A stretch of 64,000 bases of DNA from Bittarella massiliensis (ex Durand et al. 2017) (GCF_001486165.1 NZ_LN908976.1:248071-312070), one strand, 5' to 3'. Shown: positions 1-8,520, numbered from the stretch's first letter. A program made the numbers and translations. The notes: generated by a model from the letters alone, not told the origin.

Positions 1-317
1 CGGGCGATCACCTGGCGGGCGCCGGCGGCCAACACCCCGGCGCCGCCGGTGTGGTCGGGGTGCTGGTGGGTGTAGATGAGGGTGTGCACCGGCTTTGCCG
101 CCAACAGCTCCCCCAGTTCGGCCAAGGCCAGCTCGGCCATCTTGCTGTCATTGAGGCTGTCCACCAGGGTGCAGCTGTGCTCCCCTTCGATGAGGGTGGC
201 GTTGCTGGCGCCGAACCCGGCGATAAACCAGACCCGCTCCCCCACCTTGTAGACGCCCCGCGCCTCCCCGTTTCCGGCGGCGGCCTGCAGCCGTTTCTCT
301 CCCGTGTACTCTTTCAA
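1..317 (-). CDS. MBL-fold metallohydrolase, C-terminus cut by window
   Basis: Metallo-beta-lactamase-fold hydrolase. About 105 N-terminal residues are present and the rest lies beyond the left edge. The zinc-binding signature THQHPDHTGG is clear near residue 80, after a typical N-terminal strand pattern (VWFIAGFGASNATLIEG). The start is a TTG at 317: an AGGAGG-type ribosome site overlaps the end of the MarR gene just upstream, and the two genes are only three bases apart, so they form one operon. The substrate cannot be told from this part; thioesterase or glyoxalase-II-like activity is possible. Confidence 0.85.
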   Translation of the reverse strand, partial: MKEYTGEKRLQAAAGNGEARGVYKVGERVWFIAGFGASNATLIEGEHSCTLVDSLNDSKMAELALAELGELLAAKPVHTLIYTHQHPDHTGGAGVLAAGARQVIA

Positions 318-320
318 CTC

Positions 321-794
321 TTACTCCTCCTCTGTGGCCCGGCGCAGGTTCTCCTCGATTTGGGAGAGGACCCGGCGAAAGACCGCCAGCTCCTCCTCGT
401 CGATGCCCGCCCGGTAGCTCTCCTGCAACTGCTGTGAAATGGACGAAAAGGCCCCCTCCAGCGCCCGCCCCTGGGGGGTGAGGGAGACCAGCACCGCCCG
501 CCTGCTGTGGGGGGCGGACCGGGTCTGCAGGTAGCCCAGGGCCGCCAGCTTCTTCACCAGGGCGGTGGCGGTGGAGGGGTCGCGGCCGATGCAGCCGGCC
601 AGCTGGCCCATCTGCATCTCCCCCCGCGCCAGCAGGGCGGTGAGGATCTCGCCGTGGGAGGTGGCCAGCCCCCCCAGCCCCAGCCGGGCCAGGTGGGCCT
701 GCAAAAAGGCGTTGGCCGCCGCCCGGGTGCGGCTGATGCGGCTGACGGTGTCGTCCCGGCTCCAGTCGGCGCGACTGGGCGCGTCTCTCTCCAC
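321..794 (-). CDS. MarR-family transcriptional regulator
   Basis: 157-residue winged-helix regulator of normal MarR length. The central part (about residues 45-115) has the MarR order of helix, recognition helix (DPSTATALVKKLAALGYLQT) and a wing ending in SLTPQGRAL. It is first in an operon with the MBL-fold gene. A perfect inverted repeat lies inside its promoter, so autorepression is likely and the hydrolase is probably induced by the same ligand. The ligand is unknown. Confidence 0.9.
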   Translation of the reverse strand: MERDAPSRADWSRDDTVSRISRTRAAANAFLQAHLARLGLGGLATSHGEILTALLARGEMQMGQLAGCIGRDPSTATALVKKLAALGYLQTRSAPHSRRAVLVSLTPQGRALEGAFSSISQQLQESYRAGIDEEELAVFRRVLSQIEENLRRATEEE

Positions 795-822
795 AGGCTA
801 CTCCCCCCTTCCGTTTTCTCCC

Positions 823-851
823 ATTATACTTTGATGTCAAAGTATTTGCAA
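823..851 (-). promoter_or_regulatory. Promoter with MarR-type operator in the spacer
   Basis: On the minus strand TTGCAA (846-851) and TATAAT (823-828) are 17 bp apart. A perfect inverted repeat, ACTTTGA-TG-TCAAAGT (828-843), fills most of the spacer. This is where an autorepressing MarR protein would block RNA polymerase. Confidence 0.75.
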
Positions 852-944
852 GGGGGGTGAACTGAAAAAAGGGGGACCTCCCTTTGCAAAAGGGCGCCAA
901 AACGGGTAAAATAGGGGCAGAAAAACGAGAGGGAGGGCCCTGCT

Positions 945-1196
945 GTGCTCACATTCAAATACGACACCCAACTGCTGCTGGAAGGGGAAAACCTGGACGA
1001 GGACGAGATAAACGACTACTTCACCGACCACTTTCAGGGGGACTGCCTGCTGGCGGTGGGGGACGAAGACCTGGTCAAGATCCACTTTCACACCAACGAG
1101 CCCTGGAAGGTGCTGGAATACTGCGCCTCGCTGGGAGAGATATTCGACATCGTCATCGAGGACATGGACCGCCAGTCCCGCGGGCTCAAGGGCTGA
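945..1196 (+). CDS. Stand-alone FakA/YloV-like (DAK-associated) domain protein
   Basis: 83-residue protein with a GTG start behind a GAGAGGGAGGG site. The segment GDCLLAVGDEDLVKIHFHTNEPWKVLEY matches the pattern after the kinase part of FakA/YloV fatty-acid kinases (LVKVHVHTNDPG, then a Gly-Leu/Glu and an IEDM-like end). Only this domain is present; there is no DAK2 kinase domain. Single-domain homologues may act as accessory or regulatory proteins, but the role here is not known. Confidence 0.65.
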   Translation: MLTFKYDTQLLLEGENLDEDEINDYFTDHFQGDCLLAVGDEDLVKIHFHTNEPWKVLEYCASLGEIFDIVIEDMDRQSRGLKG

Positions 1197-1212
1197 GGGG
1201 CGGACGGAAAAG

Positions 1213-1253
1213 AGAGAGGCGTCCCGGGGCACAGGCCCTCGGGACGCCTCTCT
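1213..1253. terminator. Intrinsic terminator between convergent genes
   Basis: A 13-bp perfect stem (1213-1225 with 1241-1253) lies between the ends of the 945-1196 and DUF1062 genes. It can serve both directions, although the T-tracts are weak. Confidence 0.6.
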
Positions 1254-1265
1254 CTATATAACGGG

Positions 1266-1808
1266 TCAGCGGGCGGATGTGAACCGCCAGCCGTCCTCCG
1301 TCGCCTCAGCGACCACTTCGCCGCCCTTCAGCAGCGCCTTGGCCCGGGCGCGGGGGATCTCCAGGCACTGGGACAGCAGCTTGTCGGGGCGGACCCGTAT
1401 CCGCCCGGGGTTTTGCACCCACAGCCCCTCCTCCCCCGCCCGGTCGGGCAGCCGCGAAAGCCGGTAGGGCAGTTCGCCCCCCAGTTGGGCGCCGCAGCGG
1501 AGGAAGAAGGCGCGATCCCGCCCGATGCGGGCCACGGCCGCGGGATCGTTTGCCAGCAGGGCCCGGTACTCCTCCGCGGAGAGGGCGTCCCGCAAGACGC
1601 GGGAGTAGACCGGCAGATTGTAGGTGTGCTTGCAGCGCTCACAGCGGTAGATCAGCCAGACATCCAGCCGCTTGCCGTTGGCGTTGACGCGAAACCTGTC
1701 CGCACAGCGGTAGGTGCTCTTGCCGCCGCAGCCCGCGCAGCCGCGCACAATGGTGTAGGTGTCGGTAGGGACCATCCGAAAGGCCCCCGAAAGGGGAAAA
1801 TAGCTCAT
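1266..1808 (-). CDS. DUF1062 protein (zinc-ribbon-like)
   Basis: 180 residues. The N-terminal half carries CAGCGGKST, then FRVNANGKRLDVWLIYRCERCKHTYNL, the hallmark of DUF1062. Two CxxC pairs (CAGC and CERC) probably bind zinc. The C-terminal part has an RVRPDKLLSQCLEIPRARAKALLKGGEV segment resembling an S4-like RNA-binding turn, which is an inference. ATG start with GGAGATG upstream. Function unknown. Confidence 0.8.
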   Translation of the reverse strand: MSYFPLSGAFRMVPTDTYTIVRGCAGCGGKSTYRCADRFRVNANGKRLDVWLIYRCERCKHTYNLPVYSRVLRDALSAEEYRALLANDPAAVARIGRDRAFFLRCGAQLGGELPYRLSRLPDRAGEEGLWVQNPGRIRVRPDKLLSQCLEIPRARAKALLKGGEVVAEATEDGWRFTSAR

Positions 1809-1986
1809 CTTGCATCTCCTGATTTTGATAAAATCGGGTGTGCAGAGGCTATTTCAGCAATTTTTTTGGAAGATTGCAATAGCCCCTGCTATGCAATCTG
1901 GTAGATGGGAGCCAGCATCAAAAGACGACCTCCTTTTTCAAGGGAATGGCGGGATGACAGGCTCTTAAAAGATCGGCGTATCCATT

Positions 1987-2062
1987 TGGCGCTCCTCTCT
2001 CAGAGGCGGGCGGAGGCACAGAGAGGAGCGCCAGGAGAAACCCCGCGGTCTCCCCTGGCGCT
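1987..2062. terminator. Two competing hairpins downstream of the GH25 gene
   Basis: Segment 1987-2000 pairs perfectly over 14 bp with 2020-2033. The same middle segment, extended to 2038, also pairs with 2049-2062 (one mismatch). A GC hairpin lies at about 2080-2092. All are 3' of the leftward lysozyme gene, so a termination or mRNA-end role is likely. The other bases of the 1809-2114 gap show no convincing gene. Confidence 0.5.
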
Positions 2063-2114
2063 CGTTCCCTGCGGCCGGCAGGCCGCACCCTGTGTTTGAT
2101 TATGTAGGCAAATT

Positions 2115-3329
2115 TTACAGCAGTTCCACGTTCATGTCCACCTTGCCGGAGATGCCCGGCACCGAACCGCCGCTGGTGTACTGCCAGATGTTATAGCGGC
2201 CGGAGTAGTCGGTCTGGTTGGTGTAGTGGGCCAGCCAAATTTTATAGCTGCCGAACTGGCTGGTGTCCAACTTATTGTAGAGCCAGTTTTTGTTGGCATA
2301 GACCATGGTCTGGTACCCCAGGCTCTTGGCGGCGGCGCAGAAGGCGTTGACCACCTCGGTGTTCTGGGCTTTGGTCATATCCGCCACCCGGCCCTCGGTG
2401 CACTCGATGTCGATGGCCAGGGGGTAGTCCAGGCTGTAGCCGGTGGAGCGGATGATGCCCGCGGCCACGCCCGCCTCCTCGGCGGCCTCCTCGGCGTTGA
2501 TGGCGGTGGTGTAGAAGTAGGCGCCCACCTTCAGCCCCGCGGCCTTGGCCCCGGCGATGTTCTGGCGGAAGTAGGGGTCCTCGACGATGGCGCCGGTGCC
2601 GTAGCCCCGGTAACCCACCCGGATCATGACAAAGGAGCAGCCCGCGGCCTTGACCGCACTCCAGTTGACATTGCCCTGGTACTTGGAGACATCCACCCCC
2701 CAGCGGCTTTTGAGGACGCCGCTGTTGTCAAACTTGTACTTGATGCCCTCGAGGGTCTGCCAGCCGGTCAGGGGGTTGCCGTTGACATAGAGATAGGTCT
2801 TGCCGCCGATGACCTGCCAGCCGTTGAGCACCGGGGTGGGGGCGGGCTCGGTGTTCCCGCCGGAACCGCTCCCCCCGCCGTTGTCGGGTTTCGGGGTGGG
2901 CTCAGGGGCGGGTTCGGGGGTGGGGGGAACGACCACCGAGTCCTCGATCTCGCTCTCCTGCTTCTGGTTGTCCTGCTTGCCCGGGTCCTCGTAGCTGTGG
3001 GCGCTGTCGTTTTTGTACTTGCTGGTGTCCTTCTGGGCCTCCTCCGCCGCCTTCTTGGCCTTGGCGGCAGCCTCTTCCCGCTGTTTGGCGGCCTCTTCCT
3101 CGGCCTTTTGGGCCTCGGCCTCTTCCGCCGCCTGGGCCTCGGCGGCCATCGCCTCCTCCAGGTCGGCCGAGAGGGCGGCCATGTACTCCTTGGTGTCGAT
3201 CCGGTTCACGGCCAGGGCAATGCCCTCCTGCCCGCCGGAGCTGCCCTCGGCACCCTTGTCGACGCCGCAGCTGCTGAAGGCCAGCAGGATGGCACAGGCC
3301 ACCGCCGCCGACACGATCTTTTTAAACAT
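2115..3329 (-). CDS. GH25 lysozyme lipoprotein with cell-wall-binding repeat
   Basis: 404 residues. The ATG at 3329 follows AGGAGGAGAGAGG. Residues 1-21 form a lipoprotein signal ending in the lipobox AFSSC. Next come an Ala/Glu/Lys-rich helical stretch (about 50-120) and a Pro/Gly-rich linker. One YG-type choline/cell-wall-binding repeat pair follows (GWQVIGGKTYLYVNG...). The GH25 muramidase domain runs from about 210 to the end, with the first catalytic Asp in GVDVSKYQG and the DxE pair in AIDIECTE. It is probably anchored outside the cell and trims peptidoglycan. Confidence 0.9.
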   Translation of the reverse strand: MFKKIVSAAVACAILLAFSSCGVDKGAEGSSGGQEGIALAVNRIDTKEYMAALSADLEEAMAAEAQAAEEAEAQKAEEEAAKQREEAAAKAKKAAEEAQKDTSKYKNDSAHSYEDPGKQDNQKQESEIEDSVVVPPTPEPAPEPTPKPDNGGGSGSGGNTEPAPTPVLNGWQVIGGKTYLYVNGNPLTGWQTLEGIKYKFDNSGVLKSRWGVDVSKYQGNVNWSAVKAAGCSFVMIRVGYRGYGTGAIVEDPYFRQNIAGAKAAGLKVGAYFYTTAINAEEAAEEAGVAAGIIRSTGYSLDYPLAIDIECTEGRVADMTKAQNTEVVNAFCAAAKSLGYQTMVYANKNWLYNKLDTSQFGSYKIWLAHYTNQTDYSGRYNIWQYTSGGSVPGISGKVDMNVELL

Positions 3330-3412
3330 CGCCTCTCTCCTCCTCTTTTCACAGACCCCCGCGGGGGAAAGGGGCGCAATGCCCCGCAAAATACTTCTCT
3401 AGACGGTTCCCA

Positions 3413-3441
3413 ATTGTAGCACAGATTCTCCCTCTTTACAA
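3413..3441 (-). promoter_or_regulatory. Promoter of the GH25 gene
   Basis: Minus-strand TTGTAA (3436-3441), 17-bp spacer, TACAAT (3413-3418), about 85 bases before the lysozyme start. Confidence 0.6.
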
Positions 3442-3500
3442 GGAAACCGCTGCCATTTCGCCCCTATTTGCGCAAAAAATCAGATGGGAAATGTTGCCCA

Positions 3501-3587
3501 AAAACCGCGTCGCTCTGCGGTTTTGTCACCACTTCCTCCCCGCCGATACCCAACCGTGACCAAACGGGGCGGCCAAAGCCGCCCCGT
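3501..3587 (-). terminator. Tandem terminators after the GGDEF-EAL gene
   Basis: Reading leftward from the EAL gene there is a 10-bp stem with a TTTG loop (3564-3587), then a second hairpin with flanking A/T runs (AAAACCGC 3501-3508 with GCGGTTTT 3517-3524). Together they would end the SBP/GGDEF-EAL transcript. Confidence 0.55.
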
Positions 3588-3600
3588 CTGCAAAGGGGTG

Positions 3601-6600
3601 TCACTGTATTTTCTCCCGGGCCGCCTGTATTGCCCGGAGGACATCCGGCTCGACGGGGGCGATCTCCAGCTGGGGGCGGGCCACGTAGTAGCCCTGCAGG
3701 TAGTCGACCCCGCGGGCGACCAGGGTCTCCATCTCGGCGCGGGTCTCCACCCCCTCGGCCAGCACCTTGATGCCCCGGCTGTGGGCGTAGGAGAGCAGGT
3801 TTTCCAGCAAACTGAGGCGGTCCCCATCCCGGTCGATGTCGTGGACGATGGCGATGTCCACCTTGACGATGTCCGGCGAGAGGAAGATGAGCAGCGACTC
3901 GCTGTTGTAGCCCGAGCCGAAGTCGTCGATGGCCAACTGGCCGCCCCAGCGCTTGGCGGTGCGGATCTTGAAGCGGGTGCGCTCGTTGTCCCAGGGCTCC
4001 TGCTCGGTGATCTCCATCACCACCCGCTCCAGGTAGGGGCCGTAGAGGTCCTCGAGGGCGGTGATGTCCGAACCGGTGAGGCTCTGGCTGGCGATGGAGT
4101 TGACAAAGGCCCGCTCGTTCGGCCCGATCTGCCCGGCCTTGACCTGCTGGCTGAAGGAGGCCATGGCCTCAAACCAGGTGAGGCGCTCGATCTGGTAGAG
4201 CTTGGACTGGGCCCTGGCAATGCGCAGCACGTCCACCGGGCTGCGCAGCGCCTCCACCTGGGAGCGCATCAGCAGCTCGTAGCCGTAGACGCTACCGGTG
4301 GCCACCTCCAGCACCGGCTGGTAGGCAAAGCGCACCAGCCGGTGGTCGATGAGGCGATTGAGTTCCTCCTGGCCGCGCACCAAAAAGGAGTCGGCCTGGT
4401 AGGAGGTGCGCTCAAATTCCTGAATGCTGCCCTTTTCGCTGTGTTTGACGCTGTACATGGCAAAGTCGGCGTAGCGGATGAGATCCTCGTAGCTGGAGGC
4501 GTCGTCGGGGTACCAGGCCAGCCCGCCGGAGACCCGGATCTTGAAGTCCTTTCCCGCCAGGGGGAAGGTGGTGTGGCCGATCTGCATCCACACCTTGCGG
4601 ATGATCTGGCGGATCTTCTCCTTGCTCTGGTAGCCGTAGAGGAAGACGTAGAACTCGTCGCCGGAGCGGCGGGCCACCAGGCTCTGCTCCGAGAGGAAGG
4701 CCGAGAGGCAGCGGGCAAAGGCCTCGATATAGCGGTCGCCGCTGTCGTGCCCGTAGTTGTCGTTGACAAACTTCAGGTTGTCCAGGTCCCACATCAAAAG
4801 GGCGGCGGTGCCCAGCACCTCGGGGGTCTCGAAGAGCCGCTCCATGTTGGCGGCAAAGGCGCGGCGGTTGTAGAGATTGGTGAGGATGTCGTAGTCGCGC
4901 TCGTACTCGATCTTCCGCTTTTCGGCCATGTCCTTGCTGACGTCGGTGATGGCGCCCAGGATCTGCCCCCCTTCTTTGAGGAAGGTCAGGCGTACCCAGC
5001 GCTCCCCCTCCGGGCCGGAGGGCAGCCGGTAGAGGAGCCCCTCCTCCCCGTCCTCCACCAGGCACTCCTGCAGCGCCTGCATCCGCTGCTCAAAGACCTC
5101 GCGGGGGAGCCGGCCATCCACCTGTTCCTCCTGGGGCCAGCCCAAAATGGGGAAGATGTTGGTGCTGCAAAAGACCGAGGGGGCTTGGGGGGCGTACTCG
5201 AACACCCCCACCGGGATGTTGGTGGTGGAGATGATCTGCCCGAATTTCGAGGCCGATTCGGCCGCGGCGTTGCTGAGGTTTTCAATGGAGATGGTGAGCT
5301 GGTCGATCTCCTCGATGTCCAGCTTTTTGAGCTTGATGGGCTTGTTGGGGTCGCTGCGCTTGAGGTCTTGCACCAGGGCGGTGATGGGCTTTGCCACCAT
5401 CCGCGAGGCCAGGACGGCCCCCAGGATGCCCAGCAGAAGGGCCGCCACCGTGCACAGGTAGATGATCTGGCGGATCTGGTGCGAAAACTGCAGCAGGGTG
5501 TCCCCCTCGCAGAGGCCGATGAGCACCCACTGCTGCCCTTCAAAGGGGGTGTTGGTGTTGTACAGGGAAAAGGGCTGCACACTGCCGTAGAGGTCGCTCT
5601 TCCCCCCCTCCCCCGCGCGGGTGAAGGTGGAGATGTTTTTGTGCTCGCTCTTCTTCCCGACGATTTCCTGGCTGACGCCGAATTTCACCTGGTAGAGGGA
5701 GCCGCTGGAAAAGACCGTCTGAAACTGCTGCCCCTCCTTGTCGGTGACCGCCAGGATGTAGGCGCCGCTGTGGTCCACCCCCAACTCCTCGTAGTTCATG
5801 AGGGAGGTGAGGTAGCTCTGGGTGATGTCCACCCCCATCACCCCAAAAACGGTGCCGTCGGAGGCGATGAGGGGGATGGAGTAGGTGATGACCTGCCCGT
5901 CCTGGCCGGAGAGGGAGAAGGCCGGGCTCCAGTAGCCGAAGTTGCTGCTCTCGCGGTTGGTGCTGGCCCGGGCGGCGTTCAGGGGGGCGAGGAAAAACTG
6001 CTCGTCGGCCCGCCCCTCCTCCCCGGTGAAGAGGAAGTCGGCCCGCCAGTAGCTGTCCAGCGGGATCCCCATCCGCCGGGAGGTGGTGGGCATCCCCCGC
6101 TCCATGAGGATGTCGGAGACGCCGGAGGAGTTGTTGACCGGGTCCAGGTCCCGCAGGTAGAGCCCCGCCCTGGACTGGCCGCTCTCGTCTCCCTGCACCC
6201 CCACGCCGTCGAGGACGACGAAGGCCCCGGTGACCCCGTTTTTGCGCAGCATGTAGACCAAGCTGTCGGAGAGGCCGTCGAGGATCTGGGCATTGAGGGT
6301 GGCGTCGGTGGCGATGTCGCCCAGGGTGGCGCCCTGCGCCTTTAGGGTCTCCTCCACCGAGGAGAGGATGGCGGTCTCGTGCTCCTTGACGTTGGACCAG
6401 CGGTGGACCATCTCGTTTTCCAGGTAGAGCTGGCGGTTGATGGTGCGCTCCCCCAGGATGTCGTAGGCGTTGGCGTCGGTGTGAGAGAGGACGCCGCCCT
6501 GCAAAAAGACCACGGCGTAGAGGGCCGCCTGGGCCAATACGATGGCGGTGACCGGGATCAGCATCTTCTGCAAGATGGTGCGCCCGCTCCTTTTTCGACC

Positions 6601-6609
6601 GGCCTTCAT
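3601..6609 (-). CDS. dCACHE-PAS-GGDEF-EAL c-di-GMP protein
   Basis: 1002-residue membrane sensor. TM1 is at about 15-38, an extracellular CACHE-like region at 40-380, TM2 near 385-402, a HAMP-like linker, PAS at about 455-555, GGDEF at about 590-760 and EAL to the end. The cyclase signature reads RRSGDEF (Ser for the first Gly, near 650); the metal Asp of WDLDNLK is kept and no RxxD inhibitory site is present. The EAL domain keeps its catalytic residues: Glu in YELLMR, EITEQE, IDDFGSGY, KVD, AEGVE and QGYY. Phosphodiesterase activity is therefore likely and cyclase activity uncertain. It lies 39 bases after a solute-binding lipoprotein gene. Confidence 0.9.
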   Translation of the reverse strand: MKAGRKRSGRTILQKMLIPVTAIVLAQAALYAVVFLQGGVLSHTDANAYDILGERTINRQLYLENEMVHRWSNVKEHETAILSSVEETLKAQGATLGDIATDATLNAQILDGLSDSLVYMLRKNGVTGAFVVLDGVGVQGDESGQSRAGLYLRDLDPVNNSSGVSDILMERGMPTTSRRMGIPLDSYWRADFLFTGEEGRADEQFFLAPLNAARASTNRESSNFGYWSPAFSLSGQDGQVITYSIPLIASDGTVFGVMGVDITQSYLTSLMNYEELGVDHSGAYILAVTDKEGQQFQTVFSSGSLYQVKFGVSQEIVGKKSEHKNISTFTRAGEGGKSDLYGSVQPFSLYNTNTPFEGQQWVLIGLCEGDTLLQFSHQIRQIIYLCTVAALLLGILGAVLASRMVAKPITALVQDLKRSDPNKPIKLKKLDIEEIDQLTISIENLSNAAAESASKFGQIISTTNIPVGVFEYAPQAPSVFCSTNIFPILGWPQEEQVDGRLPREVFEQRMQALQECLVEDGEEGLLYRLPSGPEGERWVRLTFLKEGGQILGAITDVSKDMAEKRKIEYERDYDILTNLYNRRAFAANMERLFETPEVLGTAALLMWDLDNLKFVNDNYGHDSGDRYIEAFARCLSAFLSEQSLVARRSGDEFYVFLYGYQSKEKIRQIIRKVWMQIGHTTFPLAGKDFKIRVSGGLAWYPDDASSYEDLIRYADFAMYSVKHSEKGSIQEFERTSYQADSFLVRGQEELNRLIDHRLVRFAYQPVLEVATGSVYGYELLMRSQVEALRSPVDVLRIARAQSKLYQIERLTWFEAMASFSQQVKAGQIGPNERAFVNSIASQSLTGSDITALEDLYGPYLERVVMEITEQEPWDNERTRFKIRTAKRWGGQLAIDDFGSGYNSESLLIFLSPDIVKVDIAIVHDIDRDGDRLSLLENLLSYAHSRGIKVLAEGVETRAEMETLVARGVDYLQGYYVARPQLEIAPVEPDVLRAIQAAREKIQ

Positions 6610-6648
6610 CCCCTCATCTCCTTCCCCGGTTTGGTGGCGGCGCCCCGC

Positions 6649-8124
6649 TTACAGCGCCGCGAGCTGGGCGGAAAAGTCCTGGTACCAGCTCTCGAAGTTC
6701 TCGTCGGTGTCATACTGGGCCACCGCGTCGGCCAGGGTGCTGCCCCCCTCCAAAAGGGCTTTCACCGCCTCGCGGTCGGCGACGGCCTTCTGCTGAAGGG
6801 ATTTTTCCACCACAGCCCGGGCCTCGGTCCCGTTTTCAAACGCCTCGTTGGTGTAGAGGGTGTAGTTCTGGGTGATCTCCACCCCGGTGAGGAGGGTCTC
6901 CTCCATCAATTCGGAGATGGGCTCGGGGGAAGTCGCCACCGCCTCGCCGATGGCCTCGGCGGTGTTGGCGTCCTTTTTCACCGGCAGGTAGCCCGAGCCG
7001 ATGGCAAAGCGGACGTTCTGCTGTTTCTCGGTGAACCACTTCAAAAACAGGGTGGCGGCGTACTCGCGGGTCTCGTCGCTCTTGGTTACCATCATCCCCG
7101 CGCCCTGCTGCACCGCATAGGGCTTGGTCCCCTCAAAGTTGGGGAGGGCGTAGGTCTTGGCGTCGATGGGATAGCTGCTGCCGTCGGACAGGGTGACGGC
7201 GGTGGGGAAGTAGGTGTTGCCGCTGGTGGAGCCCACCAGGGCGATGATGTCGCCGGTCTTGGCGTCATCGCTGCGAAAGCGCCCGATGGAGGTGAAGTAG
7301 CCGCTGACATAGGGGGTGTAGTAGTTGTCCCAGAGGCGGCGCATCACCGCCTTGTCCAGGTTGTAGGTGACCTGGCCGTTTTCGACCGAGAACAGCTCCT
7401 GCCCCATCTGCATGCTGCCGATGATGAAGTAGTTGGCCATCACGTCCCGGCCGAAGAAGGCCTTGCCGTCGTTTTTCTCCGGGGTGAGGCTGTCGGTCCA
7501 CTCGTAGTAGCTCTTGGCCAGCTTGCAGATCCCCTCCCAGCTCCGCAGGTCCTCCTCGCTGGCGCCGGTGGCGGCGGCAAATTTGTCCCAGTCGGTCTTG
7601 TTGAGGGTGAGCACCTCGGTGGACTTGGCGGTGGGGAAGAGCTTGATGCTCCCCTCCTCGCTGAAGGCCCCCTCGTCCAGGTAGGCGGAGACATAGCTGT
7701 CCCGCTCCTCCTTGGTGAGGTACTGGCTCAAATCGGCGGCCATCCCCCGGCGGTTGATCTCGTAGGCGGTGTCGGCGTAGGCGGCAAAGACATCGGGCAC
7801 CTCTTCGGCGCCGACCTTCTTGTCGATGGCGTCCATCACCTTGGCGGTGAGGTCGTTGACGCTGCCCTGGCTGTAGGCCTGGACCACGATTCCCTTTTCG
7901 GCCCCCACCGACTCGTTGAACTCGGTGACCATCTCGTCGAACATCTGCTTCTGGGCGCCGTTGTAGTAGTGCCAGATGGAGATGGAGACCGGGCTGTCTT
8001 TTTTCAGCCCGTGGTTTTTGTCCTTGCAGCCGGTGAAGAGCCCCAGGGAGGCCAGGGCGACGCTCAGCACCAGGGCCACCGCCCGCAGACCGCGGTGGGG
8101 ACGACAATTTCCTTGTTTTGACAC
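6649..8124 (-). CDS. ABC-type solute-binding lipoprotein (family 1), orphan
   Basis: 491 residues from the GTG at 8124, which follows GAGAGGAGAG. Signal peptide with lipobox LFTGC (Cys33), then the family-1 carbohydrate-binding-protein pattern: SISIWHYYNGAQKQMFDEMVTEF near the N-terminus and a MMVTK...FLKWFTE region toward the end. No permease or ATPase gene is adjacent. The next gene in the operon is a CACHE-domain c-di-GMP protein, suggesting a sensory role (ligand delivered to the receptor) instead of transport. Ligand unknown, perhaps a sugar or oligosaccharide. Confidence 0.85.
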   Translation of the reverse strand: MSKQGNCRPHRGLRAVALVLSVALASLGLFTGCKDKNHGLKKDSPVSISIWHYYNGAQKQMFDEMVTEFNESVGAEKGIVVQAYSQGSVNDLTAKVMDAIDKKVGAEEVPDVFAAYADTAYEINRRGMAADLSQYLTKEERDSYVSAYLDEGAFSEEGSIKLFPTAKSTEVLTLNKTDWDKFAAATGASEEDLRSWEGICKLAKSYYEWTDSLTPEKNDGKAFFGRDVMANYFIIGSMQMGQELFSVENGQVTYNLDKAVMRRLWDNYYTPYVSGYFTSIGRFRSDDAKTGDIIALVGSTSGNTYFPTAVTLSDGSSYPIDAKTYALPNFEGTKPYAVQQGAGMMVTKSDETREYAATLFLKWFTEKQQNVRFAIGSGYLPVKKDANTAEAIGEAVATSPEPISELMEETLLTGVEITQNYTLYTNEAFENGTEARAVVEKSLQQKAVADREAVKALLEGGSTLADAVAQYDTDENFESWYQDFSAQLAAL

Positions 8125-8224
8125 AGTACTCTCTCCTCTCGGCAGGGCGGGGCGCGCCCACGCCAGACATCGCGCCGTTCCCGCCCGTCTCTGCCCTGCG
8201 GGCAGAGCGGCCGATTTTTCTATT

Positions 8225-8253
8225 ATCATATCATTATCTTCCAATCTTTACAA
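8225..8253 (-). promoter_or_regulatory. Promoter of the SBP/GGDEF-EAL operon
   Basis: Minus-strand TTGTAA (8248-8253), 17 bp, TATGAT (8225-8230), about 100 bases before the GTG start. A small hairpin (CTCTGCCC/GGGCAGAG near 8190-8209) lies in the leader. Confidence 0.55.
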
Positions 8254-8303
8254 TTGAAAGTGGCCATTTATAGACAAAATTTGTTGTGTTTTCACCAAGA
8301 AAA

Positions 8304-8337
8304 GCCGGCCTTTGCAAAATTCCTTGCAAAGGCCGGC
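8304..8337 (-). terminator. Intrinsic terminator after the GAF remnant
   Basis: 14-bp perfect stem (8304-8317 with 8324-8337) with a 6-base loop. On the minus strand it is followed by TTTTCTT, so it ends leftward transcription of the former diguanylate cyclase gene. Confidence 0.7.
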
Positions 8338-8360
8338 AAGCGGTCGGTCCCCAACCGCCC

Positions 8361-8520
8361 CTAGCACAGCAGCAGTTGGCAGATGTGGGCCGCCCCTTTG
8401 AGCAGGGCGACCTCCTCTTTGTTCCAGTAGCGCCGGGCGCCGTTGACCTCGGCCCCCAAAAGGCCCAGACGCCCGCCGCCGGCAACGCGGCACTGCAGCA
8501 CCGCCCGGTCTTGGAGGCGG
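8361..8520 (-). pseudogene. C-terminal half of a GAF domain (3' remnant of the cyclase gene)
   Basis: The minus-strand reading ends with [17 protein letters not shown], then ARRYWNKEEVALLKGAA and HICQLLLC before the stop at 8361. This is the usual end of a GAF domain in GGDEF proteins (pattern GFVGFD..R.WTQEQID.L...). It is in the same frame as the cyclase that stops at 8664 and would complete its truncated GAF domain. The bases between (about 8520-8690) are foreign, so this is the separated tail of that gene. Confidence 0.65.

Noticed and set aside
1905-2099. 64-codon frame on the plus strand
   Set aside because: No ribosome site; it runs through hairpin-forming terminator DNA.
3484-6345. 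953-codon open frame on the plus strand
   Set aside because: Exact antisense of the dCACHE-PAS-GGDEF-EAL gene; the sequence is a GC-rich shadow of Gly/Val/Leu/His with no domain.
6379-8121. 580-codon open frame on the plus strand
   Set aside because: Antisense of the solute-binding protein gene; no recognisable domain.
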